Shown here piece after piece: positions 28,069-37,148 of a DNA stretch of 64,000 nt (position 1 is the first letter of the stretch; each line of letters starts with the position of its first letter). The stretch is from positions 868,001-932,000 of the forward strand of contig NZ_CP031413.1 in assembly GCF_003367355.1 (NCBI RefSeq), given 5' to 3'. The position numbers and the translations under genes are program-made. This DNA is from Lysobacter sp. TY2-98 (lineage in GTDB: Bacteria > Pseudomonadota > Gammaproteobacteria > Xanthomonadales > Xanthomonadaceae). The notes beneath the pieces were generated by a model that was not told the DNA's origin, made no database searches, and saw nothing but the letters and a program-made list of their open reading frames with translations.

Positions 28069-28301
28069 GTGCAGGGCAGCGCCTGCTCGTTGCACTCGCC
28101 GCGCTGGCCGGCTTCGTGGTGGTGGCGATGGTCGCGTCGTTCATCGCACTCGCGTTCGGCAATGCGCTGTTCGGGTGGCACGACAATCCCGGCCCCGAGC
28201 TGGGGGTGGGGCTGATCGCGGGCTGCGCGGGCGCGATGCTCGCCGCGGCGTGGTGCAGGAACCGGTTCGGACGCGTGGTCGTGACGGAGAAGACAGGATG
28301 A
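28065..28301 (+). CDS. Small inner-membrane protein, 78 aa
   Basis: Not a recognised family. Two hydrophobic helices are visible, at ~5-36 ([20 protein letters not shown], continuing [10 protein letters not shown]) and at ~47-63 ([16 protein letters not shown]), joined by a short HDNPGPE loop. The tail [14 protein letters not shown] is basic. The GTG start at 28065 overlaps the preceding stop (GTGA), and its TGA overlaps the dapE ATG (ATGA). That dense coupling argues strongly that it is a real gene in the dapD-dapE operon. Confidence 0.75.
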   Translation: MSAGQRLLVALAALAGFVVVAMVASFIALAFGNALFGWHDNPGPELGVGLIAGCAGAMLAAAWCRNRFGRVVVTEKTG

Positions 28302-29431
28302 CAGACGTTCTCGATCTCACCCGTGCGCTGATCGAGCAGCGTTCGCTGACGCCCGACGATGCCGGCTGCCAGGCGCTGGTCGCAGCCCGCCTTGGGGCAG
28401 CCGGCTTCGCCTGCGAGTCGATGCGATTCGGTGACGTCGACAACCTGTGGGCCGTGCATGTCGGCACCAGTGACGGGCCGACGCTGGTGCTGCTGGGGCA
28501 TACCGACGTCGTGCCGAGTGGCCCGGTCGAAGAGTGGACCAGCGATCCGTTCACGCCTGAAATCCGCGGCGGCAGGCTGTACGGCCGAGGGGCGGCGGAC
28601 ATGAAGGGCAGCGTCGCGGCCTTCGTCGTCGCGTTGGAGCGTTTTGCCCGCGAATACGCAGGTCATCGTGGACGCGTCGCACTTCTGCTGACGTCGGACG
28701 AGGAGGGCATCGCTCTCGATGGCGTGCGCAAGGTCGCGGATGCGTTCCGTGTACGTGGCGAGCGCATCGACTGGTGCATCACCGGCGAACCCTCCTCGAC
28801 ATCGAAGCTGGGCGATCTGCTGCGTGTCGGCCGACGCGGCAGCCTGTCCGCCACGCTTACCGTGCGCGGCATCCAGGGGCATGTCGCCTACCCGGAAAAA
28901 GCGCGCAATCCCGTGCATGAGGCCATGCCGGCGCTTGCGGAGCTCGCGGCGCGGCACTGGGACGATGGCTACGAGACGTTCCCGCCCACCACCCTGCAGA
29001 TCAGCAACATCGTCGCCGGCACGGGCGCGAACAACGTGATTCCGGGCGAGCTGCAGGCGCTGTTCAACCTGCGCTACAACCCGCATTGGAATGCGGCGCG
29101 GCTCCAACACGAGTGCGAAGCGATCCTCGCGCGGCATTGCAGCGATTACACGATCGACTGGCATCGCAGCGGCGAACCGTTCTACACGCCCGATGGCGAG
29201 CTTCGTCAGGTCTGCCGCGACGTGCTCACGCAGTTCGCCGGCTGCGCGCCCGAAGAGAGCACCGGCGGTGGCACGTCCGACGCGCGGTTCATCGCGCCGC
29301 TGGGCGCGCACTGCGTCGAGATCGGGCCGGTGAACGCGACCATCCACAAGGTGGATGAACATGTGTCGGTGGCGGATCTCGAACGCCTGCCGGACCTGTA
29401 CTTCGAGCTGATGCGCCGCCTGCTGGGCTGA
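28298..29431 (+). CDS. dapE: Succinyl-diaminopimelate desuccinylase
   Basis: Zinc-dependent M20-family amidohydrolase releasing LL-diaminopimelate for peptidoglycan and lysine. The 377 residues show [14 protein letters not shown] (zinc His/Asp), [20 protein letters not shown], the catalytic Glu-Glu in [34 protein letters not shown], and [14 protein letters not shown] near the end. ATG 28298 overlaps the preceding small membrane gene. Last gene of the coupled map-glnD-dapD chain. Confidence 0.96.
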   Translation: MTDVLDLTRALIEQRSLTPDDAGCQALVAARLGAAGFACESMRFGDVDNLWAVHVGTSDGPTLVLLGHTDVVPSGPVEEWTSDPFTPEIRGGRLYGRGAADMKGSVAAFVVALERFAREYAGHRGRVALLLTSDEEGIALDGVRKVADAFRVRGERIDWCITGEPSSTSKLGDLLRVGRRGSLSATLTVRGIQGHVAYPEKARNPVHEAMPALAELAARHWDDGYETFPPTTLQISNIVAGTGANNVIPGELQALFNLRYNPHWNAARLQHECEAILARHCSDYTIDWHRSGEPFYTPDGELRQVCRDVLTQFAGCAPEESTGGGTSDARFIAPLGAHCVEIGPVNATIHKVDEHVSVADLERLPDLYFELMRRLLG

Positions 29432-29458
29432 TCTCACCGGCCGTCGACGCCGCCTGCC

Positions 29459-29464
29459 TAGCAT
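29459..29464 (+). promoter_or_regulatory. -10 element of the exonuclease III gene, predicting a near-leaderless mRNA
   Basis: TAGCAT ends 7 nt before the ATG at 29472, so a transcript would start at or one base before the start codon. No ribosome site lies between dapE and this gene, and no good -35 is visible. Confidence 0.3.
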
Positions 29465-29471
29465 CGCGCGC

Positions 29472-30533
29472 ATGGCCCGGCTCAAGATCGCGACGTACAA
29501 CATCAACGGCGTGCGCGCACGCCACGGTGCACTGCTGGAGTGGCTGGAACGCGAGAAGCCCGACGTCGCCTGCTTGCAGGAATTGAAGGCACCCGACGAA
29601 GCGTTTCCGCAGCTCGACATCGAGAAACTCGGCTACGGCGCGATCTGGCACGGACAGAAGTCGTGGAACGGCGTCGCCATCCTTGCGCGCGGTACGCAGC
29701 CGCAGGAGCGCCAGCGCGGCCTGCCCGATGATCCCGACGGCACGCAGAGCCGCTATCTCGAAGCGGACGTGCACGGCCTGCGCATTGCCTGCCTGTACCT
29801 GCCGAACGGCAACCCGCAGCCCGGGCCGAAGTTCGCCTATAAGCTGGCGTGGTTCGCGGAGTTGCGGCGTCGAACGGCCGCGCTCCTGCGCAGTGGCAAG
29901 CCGACGGTGGTCTGCGGCGATTTCAACGTGGTGCCGACGGACGAGCTCGACATCTACAACGCGAAGTCGTGGCGCAACGATGCGCTGTTGCAGCCTGAGA
30001 GCCGCGACGAATGGTTCAAGTTGCTCGAGCAGGGCTGGACTGACGCCATCCGTACGGTGCACGGCGACGAGAAAATCTACACGTTCTGGGACTACTTCCG
30101 GAAACACTGGGAACGTGATGCCGGGCTGCGCATCGACCACCTGCTGCTGAGCCCGGACCTCGCGCCGATGCTGCGCGATGCGAACGTGGATCGCTGGGTG
30201 CGTGGACGGCCCGGCGCGAGCGATCATGCGCCAACCTGGGTGCTGCTGGATGCGTCGGGTGGTGCGATGGCGAAGAAGGCGCGGAAGGCGGTGTCGAAGG
30301 GCGCCACGCGAGCGGGCGCCGGGAAAAAGGCCGTCGCAAAGGTCGCAAAAAGGGTGGCGGCTCGGAAGACGTCGGCGTCGCCGAATGGCGTGGGAAAGAA
30401 AGTCGCTGCGAAGAAGGCGACCGCCAGGAAGCCTGCGGTTCCGAAGGCGACGAACGGCACGCCTCCGACGACTGCCAGGCGTGCTTCGAAGTCCGCGGCT
30501 GCGACGCGATCCGCTCGCAAACCGAAGGTCTGA
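29472..30533 (+). CDS. xthA: Exodeoxyribonuclease III / AP endonuclease with H1-like basic tail
   Basis: Base-excision repair nuclease of the EEP superfamily. The catalytic domain spans residues ~1-258, with KIATYNINGVRAR (Asn), CLQELK (metal Glu ~37), CLYLPNGNPQPG (Tyr), VVCGDFNVVPTDELD, LRIDHLLLSPDL, and PGASDHAPTWVLL (terminal Asp-His). About 95 further residues (~259-353) form a tail made of Lys, Ala, Arg, Pro, Ser and Thr (AKKARKAVSKGATRAGAGKK). It resembles bacterial histone-H1-like tails and would be disordered and strongly DNA-binding. The catalytic part is of normal length, so the tail is an addition. The symbol rests on the catalytic domain. Confidence 0.9.
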   Translation: MARLKIATYNINGVRARHGALLEWLEREKPDVACLQELKAPDEAFPQLDIEKLGYGAIWHGQKSWNGVAILARGTQPQERQRGLPDDPDGTQSRYLEADVHGLRIACLYLPNGNPQPGPKFAYKLAWFAELRRRTAALLRSGKPTVVCGDFNVVPTDELDIYNAKSWRNDALLQPESRDEWFKLLEQGWTDAIRTVHGDEKIYTFWDYFRKHWERDAGLRIDHLLLSPDLAPMLRDANVDRWVRGRPGASDHAPTWVLLDASGGAMAKKARKAVSKGATRAGAGKKAVAKVAKRVAARKTSASPNGVGKKVAAKKATARKPAVPKATNGTPPTTARRASKSAAATRSARKPKV

Positions 30534-30585
30534 ACGCGCAGACACCGTCGACGCGTTCGTATGTCACGATGTGCCTCGCATTGGG

Positions 30586-31200
30586 TTACGTCGCGAGCAG
30601 TCCTTCATCGGCATTCGGTATTCGCTGGTAGTACGGATGGTGCGCGATGCCGAGCATGCCCGTGTCCTCGGCCGTGTCGCCGTACGCATGGATGCGCTCG
30701 AACTGCGATAGATCGAAGGCCTCGCGAATGCGTCGGACCTTTTCCCCGCGCACGCATTGCGCGCCGTCGTAGCGACCGGTCATTCGCCCGTCGCGTCGCT
30801 CGAGGCGCGAGCACAGCACGGGCAGGTCGTGCGCTCTGGCCCACGGTTCAAGCAGCACGTCGAAGTTGCCGGAGACGATCACCACCGTGTCGCCGCGCCG
30901 GCGATGCGCGTGGATGCGCGCCATTGCTTCGGGGCGCACCAGTGGCGGGAGACCGGTCTTCGCGAACGTTTCACCGATCGCCTCGATCGACGCCGCGTCA
31001 GCGCCGGTGAACGCAACGCGCGCGATCGCAGCACGGACCGGGTTACCCGTGATCAGCCCGCGGCGGTACGCGAGGATCAACGGCGCCAGCGGCGGATAGC
31101 CGAGCGCGATGCGCCACCGCGCTGTCGCCGCCGCGATGAACGGTGGGTAGGTCTCCACCGTCGTGATCGTTCCATCGAAGTCGAAGAGCGCGAGGTCCAT
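30586..31200 (-). CDS. HAD-superfamily phosphatase (SerB/HAD-IB type)
   Basis: The 204-residue protein has all four HAD motifs: DFDGTIT at residues 7-13, IVSGNFD around 108 (motif II Ser), a conserved Lys in RGEKVRRIREAF, and the acidic YGDTAEDTGML. The helical cap between motifs I and II is of the subclass IB type seen in phosphoserine phosphatase and related phosphatases. The substrate cannot be told from sequence. It is convergent with the exonuclease III gene. Confidence 0.82.
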   Translation of the reverse strand: MDLALFDFDGTITTVETYPPFIAAATARWRIALGYPPLAPLILAYRRGLITGNPVRAAIARVAFTGADAASIEAIGETFAKTGLPPLVRPEAMARIHAHRRRGDTVVIVSGNFDVLLEPWARAHDLPVLCSRLERRDGRMTGRYDGAQCVRGEKVRRIREAFDLSQFERIHAYGDTAEDTGMLGIAHHPYYQRIPNADEGLLAT

Positions 31201-31575
31201 GAACAGGCGTTGGTGCGGCCGCTTGTGGGATCACGAAGCTTAATGACATGGGTCGTCGCCGTCCCTGAGACCCCGGGAGCGCAGACTGCGCGGCCCCACA
31301 CCGGAAGGCCTCCCCCATGCCTCCTCGTCCAAGCCTCGCGGCGCCACGCCGCAACACCCCCGCACCCGTGCCGATCGCGTCTGATGCCGACCGGCTGCGT
31401 CGCGGCCTGCCGCTCGAATCCGGCGAAGCACTGCCGCCGCCGCCACCGCGGCCCCTTCACTGAACGATCAAGTCATGGGCTCTGCGAACCGCGCCGTCGC
31501 GCACGTTTCGCGCGCGATCGCGTGGATGTTGCGGCGCGGCCGCTTGCTACCATCGACCGGCTGTCCCACGCACGC
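31201..31575. other. Intergenic region between the HAD phosphatase and the M28 peptidase
   Basis: A 375-bp gap between divergent genes. It contains the promoter region of the HAD gene on the minus strand, a possible -10 (TACCAT, 31548-31553) for the peptidase, and one short proline-rich reading frame listed separately. I see no RNA gene or long repeat. Confidence 0.5.
31317..31463 (+). CDS. Possible very small proline-rich protein, 48 aa
   Basis: ATG to TGA encodes 48 residues, beginning MPPRPSLAAPRRNTPAPVP and ending EALPPPPPRPLH. It has a GGAAGG 9 nt upstream that could act as a ribosome site. It is proline- and arginine-rich and predicted disordered. No similarity is recognised; at this GC content such a frame can arise by chance. 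Confidence 0.3.
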   Translation: MPPRPSLAAPRRNTPAPVPIASDADRLRRGLPLESGEALPPPPPRPLH

Positions 31576-33252
31576 ATGAGGTTCGCCTTGTCCAGGTTGC
31601 TCGCCGCATCACTTCTTACTGTTTCGATCGGTCTCGCGCTTCAACCCGCGATGGCCGCCAAGGCACCCGACATCAGCGCGCAGCGCCTGTCGTCGATCGT
31701 GCGCACGCTGTCGTCCGACGCCTTCGAAGGCCGTGGTCCCGCGACCGCCGGAGAAACGAAGACGGTCGATTACCTCGTTTCGCAGATGAAGGCCATTGGC
31801 CTGCAACCAGGCGGCGAAATGAAGGCCGGCAAGCGCGCATGGACGCAGCCGGTGCCGCTGCTGCGCGCAAGCATCACCGGCACGCCGGCGCTGTCGTTGA
31901 ATGCCGGTGGTCAGTCGCAGTCGCTCACGCAGGGCGAGCAGGTCGCGATCCGCGCCGCGCTCGATGGTTCGAAGTCGGTATCGATCGACAACGCGCCGCT
32001 GGTCTTCCTCGGTTACGGCGTCAAGGCGCCGGAGCGCAACTGGGACGACTTCAAGGGCGTGGACCTGCACGGCAAGATCGGCGTCGTCCTGATCAATGAC
32101 CCGGACTTCGAAACGGGGCAGGGCGACTTCGGCGGCAAGGCGATGACGTACTACGGTCGCTGGACCTACAAGTACGAAGAAGCCGCGCGCCAAGGCCTCG
32201 CGGGCTTGCTGATCGTGCACGAGACCGACCCGGCCTCGTACGGCTGGAACACGGTCAAGAACTCGAACACCAACACGATGTTCGATGTCGTGCGTGACAA
32301 CCCCAAGGGTTCGCATCCGCCGATGGAAGGCTGGATGCAGCGCGACGTCGCGGTCGAGCTGTTCAAGAAGTCGGGCCTCGATTTCGACGCGCTGAAGAAG
32401 CAGGCGCAGACGCGCGACTTCAAGCCGGTCGAGCTGAAGGGCGCGACCTTGTCCGCGAAGTACGCGGTCGACAGCCAGGTGATCACCTCGCAGAACGTCG
32501 TCGGCCGCCTGCCGGGCAAGAAGCGTCCGGACGAGACCGTGATCTACAGCGCGCACTGGGATCACCTCGGCGTCGGCCAGCCCGATGCGAAGGGCGACAA
32601 GATCTACAACGGCGCCGTCGACAACGCGACCGGCACCGCCGCGCTGCTCGAACTGGGTCGCGCGTTCGCGAAGGCGCCGCGCACCGATCGTTCGGTGGTG
32701 TTCCTTGCGGTCACCGCGGAAGAGAAGGGCTTGCTCGGCTCCGAGTACTACGCATCGAAGCCGCTGTATCCGCTGGGCAAGACCGTCGGCGTCATCAACA
32801 TGGACGCGCTCGATCCGCACGGCCTGTCGAAGAACTTCACGACGTCGGGCAGCGCGCAGGTCGAACTGCTCGACGATCTCACCGCGACGGCGAAGAAGTG
32901 GGGCCTGACGTACAGCGCCGATCCGCATCCGGAAGCCGGCCATTTCTTCCGCTCCGATCACTTCCCGTTCGCCAAGCGCGGCGTGCCGGCGATTTCGTAC
33001 GGTTCGGGTAACGACTGGGTCGAAGGTGGCGTCGCGGCCGCGGAAGCCTCGGACAAGGCGTACACGGCCGATCGTTACCACCAGCCGGCCGATCAGTGGG
33101 AAGCCAGCTGGACGTTCAAGGGCATGGCGCGCGACCTGCAGATGCTCTACACGCTGGGCCGCGATCTCGCGACCTCGAAGCAGTGGCCGAACTGGGGCCA
33201 GGATTCGGAGTTCCGTGCGGCGCGTGACGCGACTGCGGAAGATCGTCGCTGA
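31576..33252 (+). CDS. Exported M28-family zinc peptidase with PA domain
   Basis: Secreted or periplasmic aminopeptidase, 558 residues. A signal peptide (FALSRLLAASLLTVSIGLAL ... PAMAA) ends near residue 27. A protease-associated domain occupies ~110-260 (LVFLGYGVKAPERNWDDFKG, GLAGLLIVHETDP). The catalytic domain follows with the co-catalytic zinc ligands: YSAHWDHLGVG (His ~326), GAVDNATGTAALLELG (Asp ~349) and VTAEEKGLLGSEYY (Glu-Glu ~381). A later zinc ligand is in EAGHFFRSDHFPFAKRG. ATG 31576 is the only start that gives a signal peptide. It ends at a strong terminator and is monocistronic. Confidence 0.92.
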   Translation: MRFALSRLLAASLLTVSIGLALQPAMAAKAPDISAQRLSSIVRTLSSDAFEGRGPATAGETKTVDYLVSQMKAIGLQPGGEMKAGKRAWTQPVPLLRASITGTPALSLNAGGQSQSLTQGEQVAIRAALDGSKSVSIDNAPLVFLGYGVKAPERNWDDFKGVDLHGKIGVVLINDPDFETGQGDFGGKAMTYYGRWTYKYEEAARQGLAGLLIVHETDPASYGWNTVKNSNTNTMFDVVRDNPKGSHPPMEGWMQRDVAVELFKKSGLDFDALKKQAQTRDFKPVELKGATLSAKYAVDSQVITSQNVVGRLPGKKRPDETVIYSAHWDHLGVGQPDAKGDKIYNGAVDNATGTAALLELGRAFAKAPRTDRSVVFLAVTAEEKGLLGSEYYASKPLYPLGKTVGVINMDALDPHGLSKNFTTSGSAQVELLDDLTATAKKWGLTYSADPHPEAGHFFRSDHFPFAKRGVPAISYGSGNDWVEGGVAAAEASDKAYTADRYHQPADQWEASWTFKGMARDLQMLYTLGRDLATSKQWPNWGQDSEFRAARDATAEDRR

Positions 33253-33279
33253 TCACGTAGCTGGTCATGTCGTGACATG

Positions 33280-33305
33280 AAAACGGGGCCTTCGGGCCCC
33301 GTTTT
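33280..33305 (+). terminator. Rho-independent terminator after the M28 peptidase
   Basis: AAAACGGGGCC-TTCG-GGCCCCGTTTT: a perfect GC stem closed by a UUCG tetraloop, flanked by A4/T4, 27 bp after the stop. A second small inverted repeat, CATGTC-GT-GACATG (33266-33279), lies immediately before it. Confidence 0.92.
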
Positions 33306-33434
33306 CGTTGGTCGCTAGGTCGCGGCGTCACATGTGTCGCGGCGGTCGCGCTTCGTTCCCCACAGCATCGATTGTGTGTGGGATGCGGTGTCGCGGAAGC
33401 GCATCGGGCAAGGCGATCGACGTCGCGCCCTGGA

Positions 33435-34091
33435 TTACTTCGGCGTCATCGCCACGTCGATGTGATCGATGTGCCAGCGACGCTGTGCCTCGGTCGATCC
33501 CGGCACGTCGTTCACGCGACGCAACGTGACTTCGCCTTTGCGCGGCCGCGAATTCGCTGCGTTGTCGGTTGCACTGAGCTCGATCGGCACGGTGACGTAC
33601 ATCGAGCCCGCGGCGCCCTGGACGCCGCCCGGTGCGAACACCTGCGCATGCGGTTTGCCGAGCTTGGCGAGTTCGGCGCGGAAGTCGGCGGCTCGGCCCG
33701 CGTCTGCCCACAGCGCGTCGGCGTCGTTCGTCTTGCCGGCGTCGACCAGTGCGAAATAGGTCTCGACCGTCGTGGCGGCGGCCTGCGGGCTGGCGACCTC
33801 CGGCGGTGTCGTCGGTTCGGGCAGCGAGGCGTTTGACGAATCGGGTGGCGTCGAGGAGGCGGGCGGTGGCGTCGTGTCGGCCGGCGTTGTCGTGGTCGAC
33901 GCGTCGGATGACGGCTCTGCCGACGGCGCATTCGCCGCGTCGCTAGTCGTCGCTGGCGCGGTGCTGTCGGTGGACGTCGAGTCAGTCGATGTCGGCTGGC
34001 ACGCGGTCGCGACGCCGAGTGCTGCGATGAGCGCGAATGCGGGGCGCAACGTACGGATCACACGGTGATGAGGCGCGAACGGCTGGGGCAT
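33435..34091 (-). CDS. Putative lipoprotein with Thr/Ser/Pro-rich linker
   Basis: Unrecognised 218-residue protein. It has a lipoprotein signal (LRPAFALIAALGVATAC) with the lipid-carrying Cys at 31. About 75 residues of Thr, Ser, Pro, Ala and Asp follow, resembling a cell-wall-spanning linker. The folded part (~115-218) starts VETYFALVDAGKTNDADALW and contains GSMYVTVPIELSATDN and RRWHIDHIDVAMTPK, a layout like small NTF2-like or DUF4878-type lipoprotein domains. ATG 34091 follows a GGGAG site; upstream sequence in frame has no signal. It is monocistronic. Confidence 0.75.
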   Translation of the reverse strand: MPQPFAPHHRVIRTLRPAFALIAALGVATACQPTSTDSTSTDSTAPATTSDAANAPSAEPSSDASTTTTPADTTPPPASSTPPDSSNASLPEPTTPPEVASPQAAATTVETYFALVDAGKTNDADALWADAGRAADFRAELAKLGKPHAQVFAPGGVQGAAGSMYVTVPIELSATDNAANSRPRKGEVTLRRVNDVPGSTEAQRRWHIDHIDVAMTPK

Positions 34092-34230
34092 GGTGGGATC
34101 TCCCGAACGGAAGCGCCGACAGTGGCGCATGCACCGGCGAAACGAGGTGACGAGCGGGCCAGGCATGGGGTGCCGACTCGCGCGGGTCGCGGATGGCGCG
34201 ATGCGGCGCGAACACCGGCGACCGCATCGC

Positions 34231-34266
34231 CCAAAACAAAACCGCCCGGATTGCTCCGGGCGGTTT
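34231..34266 (-). terminator. Rho-independent terminator after the M3 peptidase
   Basis: On the minus strand AAACCGCCCGGA-GCAA-TCCGGGCGGTTT forms a perfect 12-bp stem, followed by TGTTTTGGG. It lies 20 bp after the stop of the minus-strand peptidase gene. Confidence 0.88.
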
Positions 34267-34286
34267 CGTCGAACAACGCGGGTGGC

Positions 34287-36521
34287 TTACTTCTTCGCCG
34301 GCGTCGCGGGCTTGGCGTCGCTCGGCGCCTTGCTGTCGTCGGCCGTCGTTGCGTCGAGACCACGACGCTTCAGCAGCGGCTCGATCCACGGGTCGCGGCC
34401 CGTGTAGTTGCGGAACAGCACCATCGCGTCCTGGCTGCCGCCCTGCGAGAGCAACGTCTCGCGGAAGTGGTCGCCGTTCTTGCGGCTCAGGCCGCCGTTC
34501 TGCTTGAACCACTCCACGCTGTCGGCGTCGAGCACTTCCGACCAGATGTAGGCGTAGTAGCCGGCCGCGTAGCCGCCCATGATGTGGCTGAAGTACGGGG
34601 TCTTGTAACGCGGCGGCACGGCGTAGAAGTCGACGCCGTCCCTCTTGAGCGCATCGGCTTCGAACGCCATCACGCCCGACGCGGCCGGGATCTGCGACGC
34701 CGGCAGCTGGTGCCAGTTCTGGTCGAGCATCGCCGCGCCGAGGTATTCGGTCGTGGTGAAGCCCTGGTTGAACTTGCTGCTCGCGAGCACCTTGTCGAGC
34801 AGTTCCTTCGGCATCGGCGCGCCGGTCTGGTAGTGCTTGGCGTAGTTCGACAGGATCTCCGGCCAGTCGGCCCACATCTCGTTGACCTGCGACGGGTACT
34901 CGACGAAGTCGCGCGGCACGCTGGTGCCCGAGAAGTACGGGTACTTCACGTTCGAGAACATGCCGTGCAGCGCATGGCCGAACTCGTGGAACATCGTGGT
35001 CACTTCATCCCACGTCAGCAGCGTCGGCTGGCCCGCCGGCGGCTTCGGGATGTTGAGGTGGTTGGCGACGACCGGCAGGTAGCCCGTGAGCTTCGACTGG
35101 TCGACGTACGAGTTCATCCACGCGCCGCCGTTCTTCGACGGACGCGCGTACATGTCGGAGATGAAGATCGCGAGCTGCTTGCCGTCCTTGTCGAACACGT
35201 CGAAGACGCGCACGTCGGGCTCGTAGACCGGCAGGTCCTTGCGCTCCTTGAACGTCAGGCCGTAGAGCTGGTTGGCCGCGTAGAAGACGCCGTTCTGCTG
35301 GACGTTGTCGAGCTCGAGGTAGGGCTTGAGCTGCGACTCGTCGAAGTTGTACTTCTTCTGGCGCACCTTCTCGCTGTAGTACGCCCAATCCCATGGCTCG
35401 AGCTTGAACGTCGGCTGGCCCTTGGCCTTCTGCTCGGCGTCGATCATGGCCTGCAGGTCGGCGGCTTCGCGCTTGGCGTTGGCCACGGCCGGCGGGGCGA
35501 GCTTGCCGAGCATCGAATTGACGGCTTCCGGCGTCTTCGCGGTCTGGTCTTCCAGCGCATAGGCGGCGTAGGTCGGGTAGCCGAGCAGCGCGGCCTTCTC
35601 GGCACGCAGCTTGGCGACCTGCGAGACGATGCCGGTGTTGTCGAACTTGTTGCCGCGGCTGCCGCGCGCGATCGACGCCTTGAAGATCTTCTCGCGCAGC
35701 GCGCGGTTCTCGAGGAACGTCAGCGGCGGCTGGATGGTGGTGTTGACCAGCTCGATGACGTATTTGCCCGGCATCTTGTGGTCGGTCGCGGCCTTGGCCG
35801 TCGCCGCGATGGCTTCTTCCGGCAGGCCGGCGAGGTCGGCCTTGTTGTCGACGACGATCGCCATGTCGTTGCGCTCGGCCAGCACGTTCTGGCTGAACTG
35901 CGTGCCGAGCTTCGCCATCTCGGCGTTGATCGCCTTCAGGCGCGCCTTCTGTGCGTCATCGAGCTTGGCACCCGAACGCACGAAGTCCTGGTAGTACTTC
36001 TCGACGAGGCGCTTGCTTTCCGGGTCGAGGTTCAGTGAATCACGCGTGGTGTAGAGCTTTTCGATGCGCGCGAACAGCTTGGGGTTCAGCGCGATCGCGT
36101 CGTAGTGCGCCGCGAACTTCGGCGAGTACTGGCTGTCGAGCTTGTCGCGCGTCGGATTCGTGTCGGCGCCGACGAGGTTGCCGAACACGGTCTGCGCGCG
36201 ACGCAGGATCTGGCCGCTCTTTTCCAGCGGGATGATGGTGTTGTCGAAGGTCGGCGCGGCCTTGTTGTTGGCGATCGCGTCGATTTCCTTCAGCTGCTCG
36301 GCCATGCCGCGATCGAAGGCCGGCGCGAAGTCCGTATCCTTGATCTTGTCGAACTGCGGGTAGTGCAGGGGCAGCGGGCTGATCGAATAGAACGGGTTCA
36401 CGGTGGCCTTGGCCGTCTTCTTGGACACGGACTTCTTGGCCGGAGCCGCAGCGTCGGAGACCGCCGGAACGGCGGTCGCCGCGACGGCCAGCGCCAGCGC
36501 GAGGGCGAGAGGATGCTTCAT
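34287..36521 (-). CDS. dcp: Exported M3-family metallopeptidase (peptidyl-dipeptidase Dcp type)
   Basis: Thimet-oligopeptidase-fold enzyme that removes dipeptides from peptide C-termini. The 744 residues begin with a signal peptide (HPLALALALAVAATAVPAVS). A long helical N-terminal region leads to the zinc motif MFHEFGHALHGMFS, with HEFGH at ~512-516 and the third ligand Glu in the following PSQVNEMWADWPEIL. HIMGGYAAGYYAYIWSEVLD, near the end, is typical of Dcp. A short Ala/Lys/Asp tail follows the catalytic domain. The start is ATG 36521; the frame is open for 780 bp upstream but that is antisense to the CBS gene. The periplasmic location and length differ from cytoplasmic E. coli Dcp (681 aa). 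Confidence 0.93.
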   Translation of the reverse strand: MKHPLALALALAVAATAVPAVSDAAAPAKKSVSKKTAKATVNPFYSISPLPLHYPQFDKIKDTDFAPAFDRGMAEQLKEIDAIANNKAAPTFDNTIIPLEKSGQILRRAQTVFGNLVGADTNPTRDKLDSQYSPKFAAHYDAIALNPKLFARIEKLYTTRDSLNLDPESKRLVEKYYQDFVRSGAKLDDAQKARLKAINAEMAKLGTQFSQNVLAERNDMAIVVDNKADLAGLPEEAIAATAKAATDHKMPGKYVIELVNTTIQPPLTFLENRALREKIFKASIARGSRGNKFDNTGIVSQVAKLRAEKAALLGYPTYAAYALEDQTAKTPEAVNSMLGKLAPPAVANAKREAADLQAMIDAEQKAKGQPTFKLEPWDWAYYSEKVRQKKYNFDESQLKPYLELDNVQQNGVFYAANQLYGLTFKERKDLPVYEPDVRVFDVFDKDGKQLAIFISDMYARPSKNGGAWMNSYVDQSKLTGYLPVVANHLNIPKPPAGQPTLLTWDEVTTMFHEFGHALHGMFSNVKYPYFSGTSVPRDFVEYPSQVNEMWADWPEILSNYAKHYQTGAPMPKELLDKVLASSKFNQGFTTTEYLGAAMLDQNWHQLPASQIPAASGVMAFEADALKRDGVDFYAVPPRYKTPYFSHIMGGYAAGYYAYIWSEVLDADSVEWFKQNGGLSRKNGDHFRETLLSQGGSQDAMVLFRNYTGRDPWIEPLLKRRGLDATTADDSKAPSDAKPATPAKK

Positions 36522-36672
36522 GGAGGAGCCTCGACGGAGTGAACGCGAAGCGTACCCGACGGCCGCTTCACGAACCCATGACGAAAGGCATACCGCCCGC
36601 GCCACGCCGGTTTCACGCCCGTCCGACCCGCAGTCCCGCAGCGTTCCCGCATCCCATAGCCCCGGAGGATCC

Positions 36673-37095
36673 ATGGATATCCGCAGCGTCATGACGCCCA
36701 ACCCGGCGACCTGCCAGGCCGAAACGCCAGTGCGCGACGTCGCGCGCCTCATGCTCGAGAACGACATCGGCCTGGTGCCGGTGATCGACGCGCAGGGCCG
36801 CGCCATCGGCACGGTGACCGACCGCGACATCGTCGTCCGCCTCGTCGCCGAAGGCCGCGACCCGCAGCAGTGCGTCGCGCGCGACTGCATGACGCAGCCG
36901 GTGACGACTGTCTCCGTGGACGGCAGCCTGAGCGACGCCACCGAGGTGATGGAATCGCGCCAGATCCGCCGCCTGCTGGTCGTCGACGGCGACGGCCGCC
37001 TCTGCGGCGTGATCGCGCAGGCCGACATTGCGCTCAGCGGCCGCGACCGCAAGACCGCCGAACTGCTGCGCGGCGTGTCCGAACCGAAGCACTGA
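36673..37095 (+). CDS. Tandem CBS-domain protein
   Basis: The 140-residue protein consists of one CBS pair (Bateman module): MDIRSVMTPNPATCQAETPV with VIDAQGRAIGTVTDRDIVVR, then DCMTQPVTTVSVDGSLSDAT with VVDGDGRLCGVIAQADIALS. Such stand-alone pairs bind adenine nucleotides and act as energy or stress sensors; the partner here is unknown. ATG 36673 has a good GGAGG site. It is divergent from the M3 peptidase, with a 151-bp shared upstream region, and ends at its own terminator, so it is a single-gene unit. Confidence 0.88.
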   Translation: MDIRSVMTPNPATCQAETPVRDVARLMLENDIGLVPVIDAQGRAIGTVTDRDIVVRLVAEGRDPQQCVARDCMTQPVTTVSVDGSLSDATEVMESRQIRRLLVVDGDGRLCGVIAQADIALSGRDRKTAELLRGVSEPKH

Positions 37096-37119
37096 CGGCA
37101 TACCGGTCCGTATCCGAAT

Positions 37120-37148
37120 GCGCCGCCTCCGGGCGGCGCTTTTTTTTT
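37120..37148 (+). terminator. Rho-independent terminator after the CBS gene
   Basis: GCGCCGCC-TCCG-GGCGGCGC stem followed by nine T, 24 bp after the stop codon. A clear intrinsic terminator. Confidence 0.93.
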
